Of a DNA stretch of 64,000 nt, positions 53,431-63,171 are shown piece after piece. The position numbers and the translations under genes were made by a program. The stretch is taken from assembly GCF_043557345.1 (NCBI RefSeq), contig NZ_JBIFFV010000001.1, positions 310,001-374,000 of the forward strand. The letters run 5' to 3'. This DNA is from Sulfitobacter sp043557345. Its GTDB lineage: Bacteria; Pseudomonadota; Alphaproteobacteria; Rhodobacterales; Rhodobacteraceae. The stretch's first letter is position 1. The number at the start of each line of letters is the position of its first letter. The notes below the pieces were generated by a model. It had not been told where the DNA came from and ran no database searches. It was given only the letters and a program-made list of their open reading frames with translations.

Positions 53431-53844
53431 TCACTCGGCGGTGACGACCGTCATGACCAGTTCCCCATCCGGCTTGATCGGCCCGTCTTCCTTGGCGCCC
53501 AATGTGTATTCAAACACGCCGGTTTTCATGCCGCCATCTTCGGAATGCACCATGAGCATCAGCATATCGCCCGAAGCCACCTCCTCTTGCAGGATCGCGA
53601 CCACATCCATGTTCTCGCCCGCGCGCAGCGGAGCGTAACCGACCACGGGGCCGGGCTTCATATCGGCATCTGTGCGGTGCACGACCAGCCAGCCATTCTC
53701 GCCTGCCATCACCTTATCGGCAGTGACGACGCCATTCGATACGTCCTGACCCGAGGCTTCGACCATGGCCATGGCATGGGCATCTGCCCATGCGCCGCCG
53801 GCGATCATGGACAGGGCGATTGCGGTGCTTGCAAATTTTTTCAT
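53431..53844 (-). CDS. Exported protein, DUF7282-like
   Basis: 137 residues with a signal peptide (KKFASTAIALSMIAGGAWA). The mature part contains TADKVMAGENGWLVVHRTDA and PGPVVGYAPLRAGENMDVVA, which I recognise as DUF7282-like: a small beta domain seen in halophile surface proteins and some marine bacteria. Function unknown. Many acidic and methionine residues (SGDMLMLMVHSEDGGMK). Single gene, converging on argG across the terminator. Confidence 0.7.
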   Translation of the reverse strand: MKKFASTAIALSMIAGGAWADAHAMAMVEASGQDVSNGVVTADKVMAGENGWLVVHRTDADMKPGPVVGYAPLRAGENMDVVAILQEEVASGDMLMLMVHSEDGGMKTGVFEYTLGAKEDGPIKPDGELVMTVVTAE

Positions 53845-53911
53845 CTGGTTTTCCCTCCGTTTGAAATAGCGGCGTAGTCACGATAGCACCGCGAAATAAG
53901 TTTCAAGTTCT

Positions 53912-54610
53912 TCAGGAATTTTTCAGACGCCTCGAAAATAACTGTTCATAATAGGGCATGGCGGCATCCAGAACCTCCGCCTCCGCCCCTTTCAGCAAGG
54001 GCAATTCCCCCTCCGGCCCGGCAAAACCGGTGCTGCGGTGGATCGCCCCGTACCAATGCGGCGCCCAAACCCCATCTTCTGCCCGCGGCCCGGCGGGCCA
54101 ATGGAGCATCGCAGGATCAAAGGGCAAGTCGATCGCGGCGCAAAGCCTGCGCAGCATTCCCTCCGGGTCCGCGCGGATATCGCCGCTGTCGATGACCAGC
54201 CCGCCCAACCGTTCAAAGAGCATGACTTGCCGGTCAAATCCGATATCCGCCAAACCGGGCGCTTCGCGCTTTTCCGCATAGCTCGCGATCACCCGGGCAG
54301 GATGGCGGATCAGGTGGATGTTCACGCAATCCTCGGCCCAATCGAGCGGGAAACCGTCGATCATATGCTGCGCCATATGTTTCATATAAAGATGCCGGGT
54401 GCCGTCTTGCACAAAGCCAAGAGGCACAAGCGCCGGGTCTTGCTCCTGCGCCGCCAGAACCGCGTCGCGCATCGGATGATCCAGCCCCGTCACCTTGAGA
54501 TAGGCCGCGTAAAATGGTTCATCCATCGCGGTGAAATCCTGCCGCGCGCCGAAACTATACATCATCGCAGTGCTGAGATTGCGCGGCCCTGACCACATTG
54601 CAATTCGCAT
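53912..54610 (-). CDS. Sulfotransferase-like P-loop protein
   Basis: 232 residues from the ATG at 54610, with GGAG nine bases upstream. MRIAMWSGPRNLSTAMMYSF opens with a sulfotransferase-type phosphate loop, and NIHLIRHPARVIASYAEKR matches the 3'-phosphate motif. It is similar to the sulfotransferase-like proteins often annotated by association with branched-chain aminotransferases; activity unproven. It is not part of the polysaccharide cluster and has no obvious partner here. Confidence 0.7.
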   Translation of the reverse strand: MRIAMWSGPRNLSTAMMYSFGARQDFTAMDEPFYAAYLKVTGLDHPMRDAVLAAQEQDPALVPLGFVQDGTRHLYMKHMAQHMIDGFPLDWAEDCVNIHLIRHPARVIASYAEKREAPGLADIGFDRQVMLFERLGGLVIDSGDIRADPEGMLRRLCAAIDLPFDPAMLHWPAGPRAEDGVWAPHWYGAIHRSTGFAGPEGELPLLKGAEAEVLDAAMPYYEQLFSRRLKNS

Positions 54611-54764
54611 GACAGGCTTCTCCATTGCCGTTGAACCCGGAACGCTAAAAAGAACGCGCCCGCTCGCCAAGTGGTAAATTGCTTTCACCAGCGCGTGACT
54701 TTCCCCGCACCGGCCTTGCGCTATCTCCGCCCCAGCGGCAACCCTAGGCCCGAGGAGGACCGAT

Positions 54765-55430
54765 ATGTTCCGAAAATCAATGTTCAAACCCGCCCTTTTG
54801 ACCCTCGCGATCACTCTGGGCCTCGCCGCGCAGAACCGACCCGCAGCGGCGGCGGAGACCGAGGTGCTGACGGTGGCGGGCGGCTGTTTCTGGTGCGTCG
54901 AAGCCGATTTCGAATCCGTCAAAGGGGTGAAAGAGGCCGTCTCGGGCTTTGCCGGAGGCCGCACCAAGAACCCGACCTACAAAGAAGTCACCGGCGGCAA
55001 CACTGGCCATTACGAAGCGGTGCAGATCCAATTCGATCCGGATGTGGTCAGCCGCAAGACGCTGCTTGATCTCTTCTTCCGCTCGATCGACCCCACGGAT
55101 GCGGGCGGGCAATTCTGTGACCGGGGTGAAAGCTACCGCACCGCGATCTTCGCGGGCAGCCCCACCCAGAAAAGCGCAGCAGAGGCTGCCAAGGCCGAAG
55201 CGCAGGCCGCTCTCGGGACCAAGGTTGTGACGCCGATCCTTGGCGATGCGCCCTTTTACCCGGCCGAGGATTATCACCAAGACTACTACAAAAGCAGCGA
55301 CCGGCTGGCGTTCAGCAGTGTCGGTGTGGCCGTGAAAAAATCGGTCGCCTACAAACGCTACCGCAAGGGCTGTGGCCGTGACGCCCGCGTGAAACAGCTT
55401 TGGGGCAGTGCGGCCCCTTTCGTGAAGTAA
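54765..55430 (+). CDS. msrA: Peptide methionine sulfoxide reductase A, exported
   Basis: 221 residues. A signal peptide (about 1-31, ALLTLAITLGLAAQ to AAAAE) is unusual for MsrA and suggests repair of oxidised methionine in the periplasm. The active site GCFWCVEADFE at 40-50 has C41 as catalytic cysteine; GQFCDRGESYRTAIF and YRKGCGRDARVKQLWG follow, the latter with a likely resolving cysteine. AGGAGG-like sequence lies upstream. Confidence 0.9.
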   Translation: MFRKSMFKPALLTLAITLGLAAQNRPAAAAETEVLTVAGGCFWCVEADFESVKGVKEAVSGFAGGRTKNPTYKEVTGGNTGHYEAVQIQFDPDVVSRKTLLDLFFRSIDPTDAGGQFCDRGESYRTAIFAGSPTQKSAAEAAKAEAQAALGTKVVTPILGDAPFYPAEDYHQDYYKSSDRLAFSSVGVAVKKSVAYKRYRKGCGRDARVKQLWGSAAPFVK

Positions 55431-55444
55431 CCGCCCCCGAAAGC

Positions 55445-56320
55445 CTAACTGCGAAAATCGTGATCCCGGATCTCTTTCAGATCGGGGATCACATCCGCCG
55501 TGCCATGGCGTGTGACCATCAAGGCTCCGGCGCGCATGGCCAGATCAATCGCCTGCGGCATGGTCATCCCCCGATCCAGCCCGGCCAGCAGATAGCCAGT
55601 GAAAGTATCGCCCGCGCCGGTCGTATCCACCGCATCGACTTGATAGGCAGGAAAGCTTTCGACCAAATGCGCCTTGTTAGAGACCCATTCACAGCCACCC
55701 GCCCCCAGTGTCACCACAATGTCGTCGATTGGCAGCTGCCGCAACTCGCCCCCTGTCGCGGCCCGCAACTGCGCCGCTTCGACCTCGTTCAGAACCAATA
55801 GGTCGATCTGTTCGAGGATCGCCGTCACCGCATCCGCTTCGAAGGGGGCGGCAGCATAGGCCAGTCGTAGGCCCAAGGTCTTTGCCGTTCGTGCCGCGAA
55901 CCGCTGCCCGTTGGTTTCGTTCTGCATCAACAGCCAATCGCCCGAAGATGCCTCGCTCAGCGCGGCACCGATCATCTCATCGGTGATCTCGTGATTGGTG
56001 CCGGGGAAGATGACGATATTGTTCTCCCCCTCCAGATCGACGGCAATATTGGCGTGACCGGTCACGCCCTCCATCAAGGTGATATGCGCCGTCTCGACCC
56101 CGTATTCCAACAGCCGTTCCAGCGCCCAGCCGCCATCGGCGCCCAGCGCGCCAACATGCATCACCCGAGTCCCGGCCCGGGCGGCGGCGACCGACATATT
56201 GGCTCCCTTGCCGCCCAGACCTTGCCGGAAATTCAGGGCTGAAATGGTCTCTCCCGGTCCCGGTAGATGGGGCAGCAGATAAAAGTTATCCGCGTTGATA
56301 GAGCCGAGATTCCAGATCAT
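55445..56320 (-). CDS. rbsK: Ribokinase-type sugar kinase (PfkB family)
   Basis: 291 residues. NLGSINADNFYLLPHLPGPGE, GGKGANMSVAAARAG and DTTGAGDTFTGYLLAGLDRGM are PfkB signatures; the last holds the catalytic Asp. The pattern best fits ribokinase, though a related nucleoside or sugar kinase is possible. Its ATG overlaps the maeB stop (TGATG). No ribose transporter adjoins. Confidence 0.85.
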   Translation of the reverse strand: MIWNLGSINADNFYLLPHLPGPGETISALNFRQGLGGKGANMSVAAARAGTRVMHVGALGADGGWALERLLEYGVETAHITLMEGVTGHANIAVDLEGENNIVIFPGTNHEITDEMIGAALSEASSGDWLLMQNETNGQRFAARTAKTLGLRLAYAAAPFEADAVTAILEQIDLLVLNEVEAAQLRAATGGELRQLPIDDIVVTLGAGGCEWVSNKAHLVESFPAYQVDAVDTTGAGDTFTGYLLAGLDRGMTMPQAIDLAMRAGALMVTRHGTADVIPDLKEIRDHDFRS

Positions 56321-58617
56321 CAGCCCACCTTGCAGGCCGCAAGAATGGCCATGTTAAGGATGTCATTCGCCGTCGAGGTCGAAGAGCAGATCTGAATCGA
56401 CTTATCGAGGCCCGTGAGGATCGGCCCGATCACCGTGGCCCCCGCCATCTCCTGCATCAGCTTGACCGAGATGCTGGCCGAGTGCCGCGCCGGGACCACG
56501 AGGATATTCGCCGGCCCCGTCAACCGCGAGAAGGGGTAGTTCGCCTGACTGGCCGCGTTCAGCGCCACGTCGACGGTCATCTCGCCCTCATATTCGAAAT
56601 CCACCCCGCGCTTGTCCAGCACCTCGGGCGCGAGGTGCATCTTCTCGGCCCGTTCCGAGACGGGATAGCCGAAGGTCGAGAAGCTGACGAAAGCCACCCG
56701 CGGCTCAAGCCCCAGATGCCGCGCCACGCGCGCCCCGCTCTCGGCGATATTGGCCAGATCGTTCTCATTGGGCCATTCATGAACCAAGGTATCGGCGATA
56801 AAGACGATGCGCCCCTTGTGCAGCAGCGCCGTGATGCCTGCGGCCCCGGCCTCGGCATTGGCATCGAAAACGTGGTTCAGCCGCTCCAGCACATGCGCCG
56901 ACTTGCGGGTCGCCCCGGTCACCAGACCGTCGCCATGACCATGTGCCAGCATCAGCGCGGCAAAGACATGACGGTCGCGCGAGGCAAGACGGTGGATGTC
57001 CTTGCGGTCAAAGCCCTTGCGCTGCAACCGGCCATAGAGGAAATCCTTATAGGTCGCCAGATGCTGGGTGTTGGCGGCGTTCACCACCTCCAACTCGCGC
57101 ACCGCGTCGGCCATGCCCGCCTCTTCGAGCTTGGCGCGCACGTCGTCCTCCCGGCCAACCACCAGCGCCTTGCCCAAGCCCGCGCGCTGGTACATGACCG
57201 CCGCGCGCAGCACCTTGGGATCGTCGCCCTCGGCAAAGATCATCCGCGCCTGATTGGCACGGGCACGGGCGTTGATGCCGCGCAGGATGCTGGCGGTCGG
57301 GTCCATCCGCGATTTCAGCCCGACCTCATAGGCGTCCATGTCGATGATCGGCCGCCGTGCGGCCCCGGTGTCCATCCCCGCCTTAGCCACGGCAGGCGGA
57401 ATGCGGTGGATGAGGCGCGGATCGAAAGGCGTGGGGATGATGTAGTCGCGGCCAAAGCTGAGCGTGCGGCCATAGGCCAGCGCCACCTCATCCGGCACAT
57501 CCTCGCGCGCCAGCTGCGCCAGCGCATGGGCGCAGGCGATCTTCATCTCGTCGTTGATGGCCCGCGCATGAATGTCCAGCGCGCCGCGGAAGAGATAGGG
57601 AAAGCCCAGCACGTTGTTGACCTGGTTCGGGTAGTCCGAACGCCCGGTGGCGACGATGGCGTCCATGCGCACCTCATGCGCCTCTTCGGGGGTGATCTCC
57701 GGGTCCGGGTTGGCCATGGCAAAGATCACCGGGTTGTCGGCCATGGAGGCCACCATCGCGGGCGTCACCGCCCCTTTGACCGAGACGCCAAGGAAGACAT
57801 CCGCGCCCTTCATCGCCTCTTCGAGCGTGCGCAGCTCTGTATTGGCGGCATGGGCCGATTTCCACTGGTTCATGCCCTCGGTACGGCCCTGATAGATCAC
57901 ACCTTTGGTGTCGCACATGATGCAGTTGTCGTGTTTCGCGCCCATCGCCTTGAGCAGTTCCAGACAGGCGATGCCCGCCGCCCCCGCGCCGTTGAGCACG
58001 ATACGCACGTCCTCGATCTTCTTGCCCGAGAGGTGCAGCGCGTTGATCAGACCCGCGGCACAGATCACCGCGGTGCCGTGCTGGTCGTCGTGGAAGACGG
58101 GGATGTCCATCTCTTCCTTCAGACGCTGCTCGATGATGAAACACTCAGGCGCCTTGATGTCTTCAAGATTGATGCCCCCAAAGGTCGGCCCCATCAGCTT
58201 GCAGGCGTTGATGAAAGCCTCCGTGTCCTCGGTATCGAGCTCGATGTCGATGGAGTTCACATCCGCGAAACGCTTGAACAGAACCGCCTTGCCTTCCATC
58301 ACCGGTTTGGAGGCCAGCGCGCCGAGGTTGCCAAGCCCCAACACTGCTGTCCCGTTCGAGATCACGGCGACCAGATTGCCCTTGTTGGTGTAGTCATAGG
58401 CCGTCTCGGGGCTCTCGGCGATGGCCTCGCAAGGGACGGCCACACCGGGGGAATAGGCAAGGCTCAGATCGCGCTGCGTGGTCATCGGAACGGTGGCCGA
58501 GATCTCGAACTTGCCGGGGGTCGGTTCAAGATGAAAGGCAAGCGCCTCTTCAGAGGTGATACGGTTCTTTCTCGTCACGACATTACCCTTCTTCTGCTTT
58601 GGGATCTTCTTAGCCAC
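56320..58617 (-). CDS. maeB: NADP-dependent malic enzyme fused to phosphotransacetylase-like domain
   Basis: 765 residues from a GTG at 58617. Residues ~30-430 are the malic enzyme part (DLSLAYSPGVAVPC, HDDQHGTAVICAAGLINAL, VLNGAGAAGIACLELL). Residues ~440-765 are phosphotransacetylase-like (MIFAEGDDPKVLRAAVMYQ, ANILVVPARHSASISVKLMQ), normally regulatory. It converts malate to pyruvate, giving NADPH. The lysine-rich first 20 residues are unlike close relatives, so a later start is possible, but the next ATG would lose the family's beginning. Confidence 0.93.
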   Translation of the reverse strand: MAKKIPKQKKGNVVTRKNRITSEEALAFHLEPTPGKFEISATVPMTTQRDLSLAYSPGVAVPCEAIAESPETAYDYTNKGNLVAVISNGTAVLGLGNLGALASKPVMEGKAVLFKRFADVNSIDIELDTEDTEAFINACKLMGPTFGGINLEDIKAPECFIIEQRLKEEMDIPVFHDDQHGTAVICAAGLINALHLSGKKIEDVRIVLNGAGAAGIACLELLKAMGAKHDNCIMCDTKGVIYQGRTEGMNQWKSAHAANTELRTLEEAMKGADVFLGVSVKGAVTPAMVASMADNPVIFAMANPDPEITPEEAHEVRMDAIVATGRSDYPNQVNNVLGFPYLFRGALDIHARAINDEMKIACAHALAQLAREDVPDEVALAYGRTLSFGRDYIIPTPFDPRLIHRIPPAVAKAGMDTGAARRPIIDMDAYEVGLKSRMDPTASILRGINARARANQARMIFAEGDDPKVLRAAVMYQRAGLGKALVVGREDDVRAKLEEAGMADAVRELEVVNAANTQHLATYKDFLYGRLQRKGFDRKDIHRLASRDRHVFAALMLAHGHGDGLVTGATRKSAHVLERLNHVFDANAEAGAAGITALLHKGRIVFIADTLVHEWPNENDLANIAESGARVARHLGLEPRVAFVSFSTFGYPVSERAEKMHLAPEVLDKRGVDFEYEGEMTVDVALNAASQANYPFSRLTGPANILVVPARHSASISVKLMQEMAGATVIGPILTGLDKSIQICSSTSTANDILNMAILAACKVG

Positions 58618-58746
58618 GATCCGAGTTCAGCACAACGCAAGCCCCGCGTCAGTGCAAATCGCATGACAAAGCCCGCCCAAGGCGCCGCACCCCCTTTCGC
58701 TGCGCCGGGGGGTTTTGTAGGGTCCGCGCGGCAACAGGGGGCAGCC

Positions 58747-61392
58747 GTGCAGACAGAAAAAGTAACGCCAATGATGGCGCAATATCTCGAGCTTAAAGCG
58801 GACCACGCGGATGCGTTGCTGTTCTACCGCATGGGCGATTTCTACGAGATGTTCTTTGACGATGCCGTGGCCGCCGCCGAGGCGCTGGACATCGCGCTCA
58901 CCAAACGCGGCAAGCATCAGGGCAAGGATATCGCCATGTGCGGCGTGCCGGTCCATGCCGCCGAAGGCTACCTGCTGACGCTGATCCGCAAAGGGTTTCG
59001 CGTGGCGGTCTGCGAGCAGATGGAAAGCCCTGCCGAAGCCAAGAAACGAGGCTACAAAGCGGTCGTGAAACGCGATGTGGTGCGGCTGGTGACACCCGGC
59101 ACCCTGACCGAAGAAAGCCTGCTGGAAGCGCGGCGCCACAACTACCTCGCGGCCTTTGCCGAGGTGCGCGATGCCTGCGCGATGGCTTGGGTCGATATCT
59201 CGACCGGCGCGTTTCATGTGATGCCATTGGCGCAGGTTCGGCTGGGGCCGGAATTGGCGCGGCTGTCCCCGTCGGAACTGATCGTCTCAGAGGTGAAAGA
59301 GACGGAATTGCACGAGGTCGTCTCTGATTTCGGGATTGCGCTGACGGGTCTGGCCCGGTCGGCCTTTGACAGCACCAGTGCGGAAAAACGGGTCTGCGAC
59401 CTGTTTGATATCGCCACACTAGAGGCTTTCGGCAGCTTTACCCGCGCCGAAGTCTCGGCCATGGGCGCGGTAATAGAATACCTCACTATCACCCAACGTG
59501 GCAAGCTACCCTTGCTCCGCCCGCCCCAGAAAGAGGCAGAGGCCCGCACCGTTCAGATCGACGCGGCAACCCGGCGCAATCTGGAGCTTACCCATTCCCT
59601 CAACGGTGGCCGCGCCGGGTCTTTGCTGTCAATCATGGACAATACCGTCACTGCCGGGGGCGCGCGCCTGCTGGAGCGGCGGATCTCAAGCCCCTCGCGC
59701 GTTGTCGATGTGGTCACCTCCCGCGCCGACGCGGTCAGCTTTGCCTATGACAATGCCCGCGTTTCCGAAGACATCCGCCAACGTCTGCGCAATGTGCCGG
59801 ATCTCGACCGGGCACTGTCACGCCTCTCGCTTGACCGGGGTGGGCCGCGCGACCTTGCCGCGGTCCGTAACGGGCTGATCGAGGCGGAGGCTTTGCACCA
59901 AAGCCTGACGCAACAAGACCTCCCCGACCTGCTGCGCGAAGCTGCCGAAGGGTTGCAGGGCCATGGTGAGCTTATTGACCTGTTGGATCACGCGCTGGTG
60001 GCCGAGCCCCCGCTGATGGTGCGCGACGGCGGTTTCATCGCCCCCGGACATGACGCCGAGCTCGACGCCGCGCGAGAGCTGCGCGACGAAGGCCGCAGCG
60101 TAATCGCGGGCATGCAGCAGCAATTCGTCTCTGATACGGGGATTTCCTCGCTCAAGATCAAGCACAACAATGTGTTGGGCTATTTCGTCGAATGCACCGC
60201 GACCCATGCGGAAAAGATGCTGAACCCGCCCCTGTCAGAGACCTTTATTCACCGCCAGACCACGGCGAACCAAGTGCGCTTTACCACTGTCGAACTGTCG
60301 GAGTTGGAGACGAAAATCCTCAATGCGGGCAACCACGCGCAGGAGATCGAAAAGCGGCTCTACGAAAGTCTTCGGAGCGCAATTCTAGAGCATGCGGCAG
60401 AGATCGGACAAGCCTCTGCCGGGCTGGCCGAAGTCGATCTGGCCACCGGTCTGGCCAACCTCGCCCGGAGTGAGAACTGGACCCGCCCGCGCGTGGATAT
60501 GTCCCGCGCCTTCGACATCCAAGGTGGGCGGCATCCAGTCGTGGAACGCGCTCTGACCCAGCAATCGGGGGAGCCTTTTATTGCCAATGACTGCGACCTG
60601 AGCGCCGAGGGCGAGGCCGCCAACATCTGGCTGCTCACCGGCCCGAACATGGCGGGTAAATCGACCTTTTTGCGGCAGAACGCGCTGATCGCCCTGATGG
60701 CGCAGATGGGCAGCTTCGTGCCCGCAACCTCGGCGCATATCGGCGTGGTCAGCCAGCTTTTCAGCCGCGTCGGGGCCTCGGACGATCTGGCGCGGGGCCG
60801 CTCGACCTTCATGGTGGAAATGGTCGAGACCGCCGCGATCCTCAACCAAGCCGATGACCGCGCGCTGGTGATCCTCGACGAGATCGGGCGCGGCACGGCC
60901 ACCTATGACGGGCTCTCGATCGCTTGGGCCACGCTGGAACATCTGCACGACGTGAACCGGACCCGGGCACTGTTCGCCACCCATTACCACGAGATGACGG
61001 CGCTGGCCGGCAAGCTGCCGGGGGTCGACAATGCCACGGTGGCGGTCAAGGAGTGGGAGGGCGAGGTCGTTTTCCTGCACGAGGTGCGCAAGGGCGCTGC
61101 GGATCGGTCTTATGGCGTGCAGGTGGCGCAACTGGCGGGCCTGCCGGCCCCGGTGATCGCCCGCGCCCGCGTGGTGCTGGAGGCATTGGAGAAAGGCGAA
61201 CGCGAAGGCGGGGCCACACAAAAGACGCTGATCGACGATCTGCCGCTCTTCGCGGCCAGCCCGCCCCCGCAACCGGCCCCTGCGAAAACCTCGGCGGTCG
61301 AAGAGAAACTGGCAGAGATCATCCCTGATGAACTCTCCCCGCGCGAGGCGCTTGAGTTGATCTACAAACTGAAAGAGGCGGCCAAATCCTGA
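58747..61392 (+). CDS. mutS: DNA mismatch repair protein MutS
   Basis: 881 residues from a GTG at 58747, chosen because AGGGGG lies six bases upstream and the protein then starts close to TPMMAQYLELKADHADALLF. An ATG at 58663 in the same frame has no ribosome-binding site. MGDFYEMFFDDA is the mismatch-reading F-x-E motif. The ATPase has TGPNMAGKSTFLRQNALIAL, DEIGRGTATYDGLSIAWA and FATHYHEM. It finds mispairs after replication. The C-terminal helix-turn-helix for dimerisation ends LSPREALELIYKLKEA. Confidence 0.96.
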   Translation: MQTEKVTPMMAQYLELKADHADALLFYRMGDFYEMFFDDAVAAAEALDIALTKRGKHQGKDIAMCGVPVHAAEGYLLTLIRKGFRVAVCEQMESPAEAKKRGYKAVVKRDVVRLVTPGTLTEESLLEARRHNYLAAFAEVRDACAMAWVDISTGAFHVMPLAQVRLGPELARLSPSELIVSEVKETELHEVVSDFGIALTGLARSAFDSTSAEKRVCDLFDIATLEAFGSFTRAEVSAMGAVIEYLTITQRGKLPLLRPPQKEAEARTVQIDAATRRNLELTHSLNGGRAGSLLSIMDNTVTAGGARLLERRISSPSRVVDVVTSRADAVSFAYDNARVSEDIRQRLRNVPDLDRALSRLSLDRGGPRDLAAVRNGLIEAEALHQSLTQQDLPDLLREAAEGLQGHGELIDLLDHALVAEPPLMVRDGGFIAPGHDAELDAARELRDEGRSVIAGMQQQFVSDTGISSLKIKHNNVLGYFVECTATHAEKMLNPPLSETFIHRQTTANQVRFTTVELSELETKILNAGNHAQEIEKRLYESLRSAILEHAAEIGQASAGLAEVDLATGLANLARSENWTRPRVDMSRAFDIQGGRHPVVERALTQQSGEPFIANDCDLSAEGEAANIWLLTGPNMAGKSTFLRQNALIALMAQMGSFVPATSAHIGVVSQLFSRVGASDDLARGRSTFMVEMVETAAILNQADDRALVILDEIGRGTATYDGLSIAWATLEHLHDVNRTRALFATHYHEMTALAGKLPGVDNATVAVKEWEGEVVFLHEVRKGAADRSYGVQVAQLAGLPAPVIARARVVLEALEKGEREGGATQKTLIDDLPLFAASPPPQPAPAKTSAVEEKLAEIIPDELSPREALELIYKLKEAAKS

Positions 61393-61423
61393 CCGCCTCC
61401 CTCGAAAGTGACTGATTGCGCGC

Positions 61424-61987
61424 TCAGCTCGCGGGCGTCGAAGACACGCCAACCTGCGCCGGACGCAGCAGACGGTCGTGCAGCATGAAGCCTTCGGCGG
61501 CGACCTGAATGATCTCGCCCGCAACGGTGCCGGGCACTGGCGCTTCGAACATCGCTTCGTGATGCTTGGGGTCGAACTTGTCGCCCACTTCGGGTGCGAT
61601 CACTTCGATGCCGTGCTTCTTGAAGACGTTCAGCAGCTCGCGCATCGTCAGTTCCACGCCTTCAAGCAGCGGGCCAAAAGCCTCTTTCTGCTCATCGGTG
61701 GTGGTTTCCAGCGCGCGTTTCATGTTGTCGTAAACGGGCAGCATGTCACGGGCCAGTTTGGAGCCGCCATAGTTCTCGGCCTCGCGACGGTCCTTGTCGG
61801 AGCGCTTGCGCGCATTCTCGGCATCGGCGAGCGCGCGCATGAAACGGTCGCGGTACTGGTCACGCTCGGCGCGCAGTTCCTCAACCGCAAGGGCTTCTTC
61901 GTCGATCTCGGCCATGTCTTCGGCGTATTCTTCAGCTTCGGCGCTGTCGATCTCGTCCAAAAAGTCGTTTTCTTTCGGCTCTGCCAT
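61424..61987 (-). CDS. grpE: Nucleotide exchange factor GrpE
   Basis: 187 residues. An acidic N-terminal coiled coil (~10-60) leads to DRFMRALADAENARKRSDKD and ENYGGSKLARDMLPVYDNMKR, then the beta-wing with GTVAGEIIQVAAEGFMLHDR. It releases ADP from DnaK. It lies nine bases after hrcA and is co-transcribed with it, away from dnaKJ. Confidence 0.96.
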   Translation of the reverse strand: MAEPKENDFLDEIDSAEAEEYAEDMAEIDEEALAVEELRAERDQYRDRFMRALADAENARKRSDKDRREAENYGGSKLARDMLPVYDNMKRALETTTDEQKEAFGPLLEGVELTMRELLNVFKKHGIEVIAPEVGDKFDPKHHEAMFEAPVPGTVAGEIIQVAAEGFMLHDRLLRPAQVGVSSTPAS

Positions 61988-61996
61988 GTTCCACCT

Positions 61997-63061
61997 CTAG
62001 TTCCGGTCGGAAATCAGCTTTCCCACCAGTTGTGCCGTGTAGTTCACAATCGGCACGATACGTCCATAATTTAAGCGTGTCGGGCCAATGACACCCACGG
62101 CGCCGATCACCTTACGATCAGCGTTCATATAAGGGGAAACGACCAGAGAGGAACCCGAAAGTGAGAAAAGTTTGTTTTCCGAGCCGATAAAAATGCGCAC
62201 ACCGTCCCCATCTTCGGCCAGTTCGAGGAATTCGGCAATGTCCCGCTTGCGCTCAAGATCGTCGAAAAGGCTTCGGATGCGCTCAAGGTCCTCGGCCTCC
62301 GCCTCCCCGCCCAGCAGATTCGAGCGGCCGCGCACGATCAAACGCTCTGAATGCTCCCCTTCCGCGTCCCACAGCACCGCCCCGCTTTCGACAAGCTGCT
62401 GCGCCAGAACGTCGATCTCCTGACGGCGCTTGGCGATCTCTTGCTTGATGCTGCGTTGCAATTCGCTGAGGGTTTTGCCTTCGACGAAAGCATTCAGGAA
62501 GTTCGCCGCCTCACGCATCGAACTGGGGGTCTGCCCGGGTGGCGGCGTGAACAGTCGATTTTCTACATGACCATCGGAGAAAACAAGCACGACCAAGGCT
62601 CTATCAGGCGAAAGAGAGACGAACTCGATATGTTTGATCGGCGCTTCGTGTTTCGGCGTCAACACGAGGGAGGCGCCATGGGTGACACCTGACAGGGCCG
62701 AGCCGATCCGATCCAGAAGCCCGCCGACATCAGAGGAGTTATTGCCCAGTGTCGCGTCGATCTTTTCGCGGTCAAGCTCCGTCGGATCGCCGATCTCGAT
62801 CATTCCATCGACGAACATCCGCAGCCCCAATTGCGTTGGAATGCGCCCGGCTGAAACATGGGGGCTGTCGAGCAGCCCCATATACTCGAGATCCTGCATC
62901 ACATTGCGGATCGTCGCCGCCGAAACCTTCTCACTGAAGTCCCGTGTCAGCGTGCGTGACCCCACCGGATCGCCACTTTCCAGATAGCCTTCGACCACCC
63001 GGCGAAACACTTCGCGGGATCGGTCGTTCATGTCTTTCAGCAATTCAGGCGTGTTTTTCAT
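61997..63061 (-). CDS. hrcA: Heat-inducible transcription repressor HrcA
   Basis: 354 residues. The N-terminal winged helix includes LKDMNDRSREVFRRVVEGYL and DFSEKVSAATIRNVMQDLEYMGLL; the rest is the GAF-like HrcA domain ending YGRIVPIVNYTAQLVGKLI. HrcA normally represses chaperone genes by binding CIRCE. I find no CIRCE in its own promoter or in front of dnaK, so its targets (often groESL) are outside this window. Confidence 0.95.
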   Translation of the reverse strand: MKNTPELLKDMNDRSREVFRRVVEGYLESGDPVGSRTLTRDFSEKVSAATIRNVMQDLEYMGLLDSPHVSAGRIPTQLGLRMFVDGMIEIGDPTELDREKIDATLGNNSSDVGGLLDRIGSALSGVTHGASLVLTPKHEAPIKHIEFVSLSPDRALVVLVFSDGHVENRLFTPPPGQTPSSMREAANFLNAFVEGKTLSELQRSIKQEIAKRRQEIDVLAQQLVESGAVLWDAEGEHSERLIVRGRSNLLGGEAEAEDLERIRSLFDDLERKRDIAEFLELAEDGDGVRIFIGSENKLFSLSGSSLVVSPYMNADRKVIGAVGVIGPTRLNYGRIVPIVNYTAQLVGKLISDRN

Positions 63062-63081
63062 CGGTGCTCGCTCTCTTGTCT

Positions 63082-63110
63082 AATAAAGGTACAAGCCGGG
63101 CAAACGTCAA
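63082..63110 (-). promoter_or_regulatory. Predicted sigma-70 promoter of hrcA-grpE
   Basis: Minus strand TTGACG (63105-63110), 17 bases, TTTATT (63082-63087), 20 bases ahead of the hrcA start. No CIRCE is seen beside it. Confidence 0.5.
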
Positions 63111-63171
63111 TCGGGGTTGCATCAAAGCCTTGTGGGGCGGTATCCCAGGGCAACATCAAAAAGGATATGTC

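Noticed and set aside
56482..58746. A long in-frame extension ahead of mutS.
   Set aside because: It is antisense to maeB. MutS begins normally from the GTG at 58747.
63062..63171. Searched for a CIRCE operator between hrcA and rph.
   Set aside because: No TTAGCACTC/GAGTGCTAA repeat or close variant is visible.
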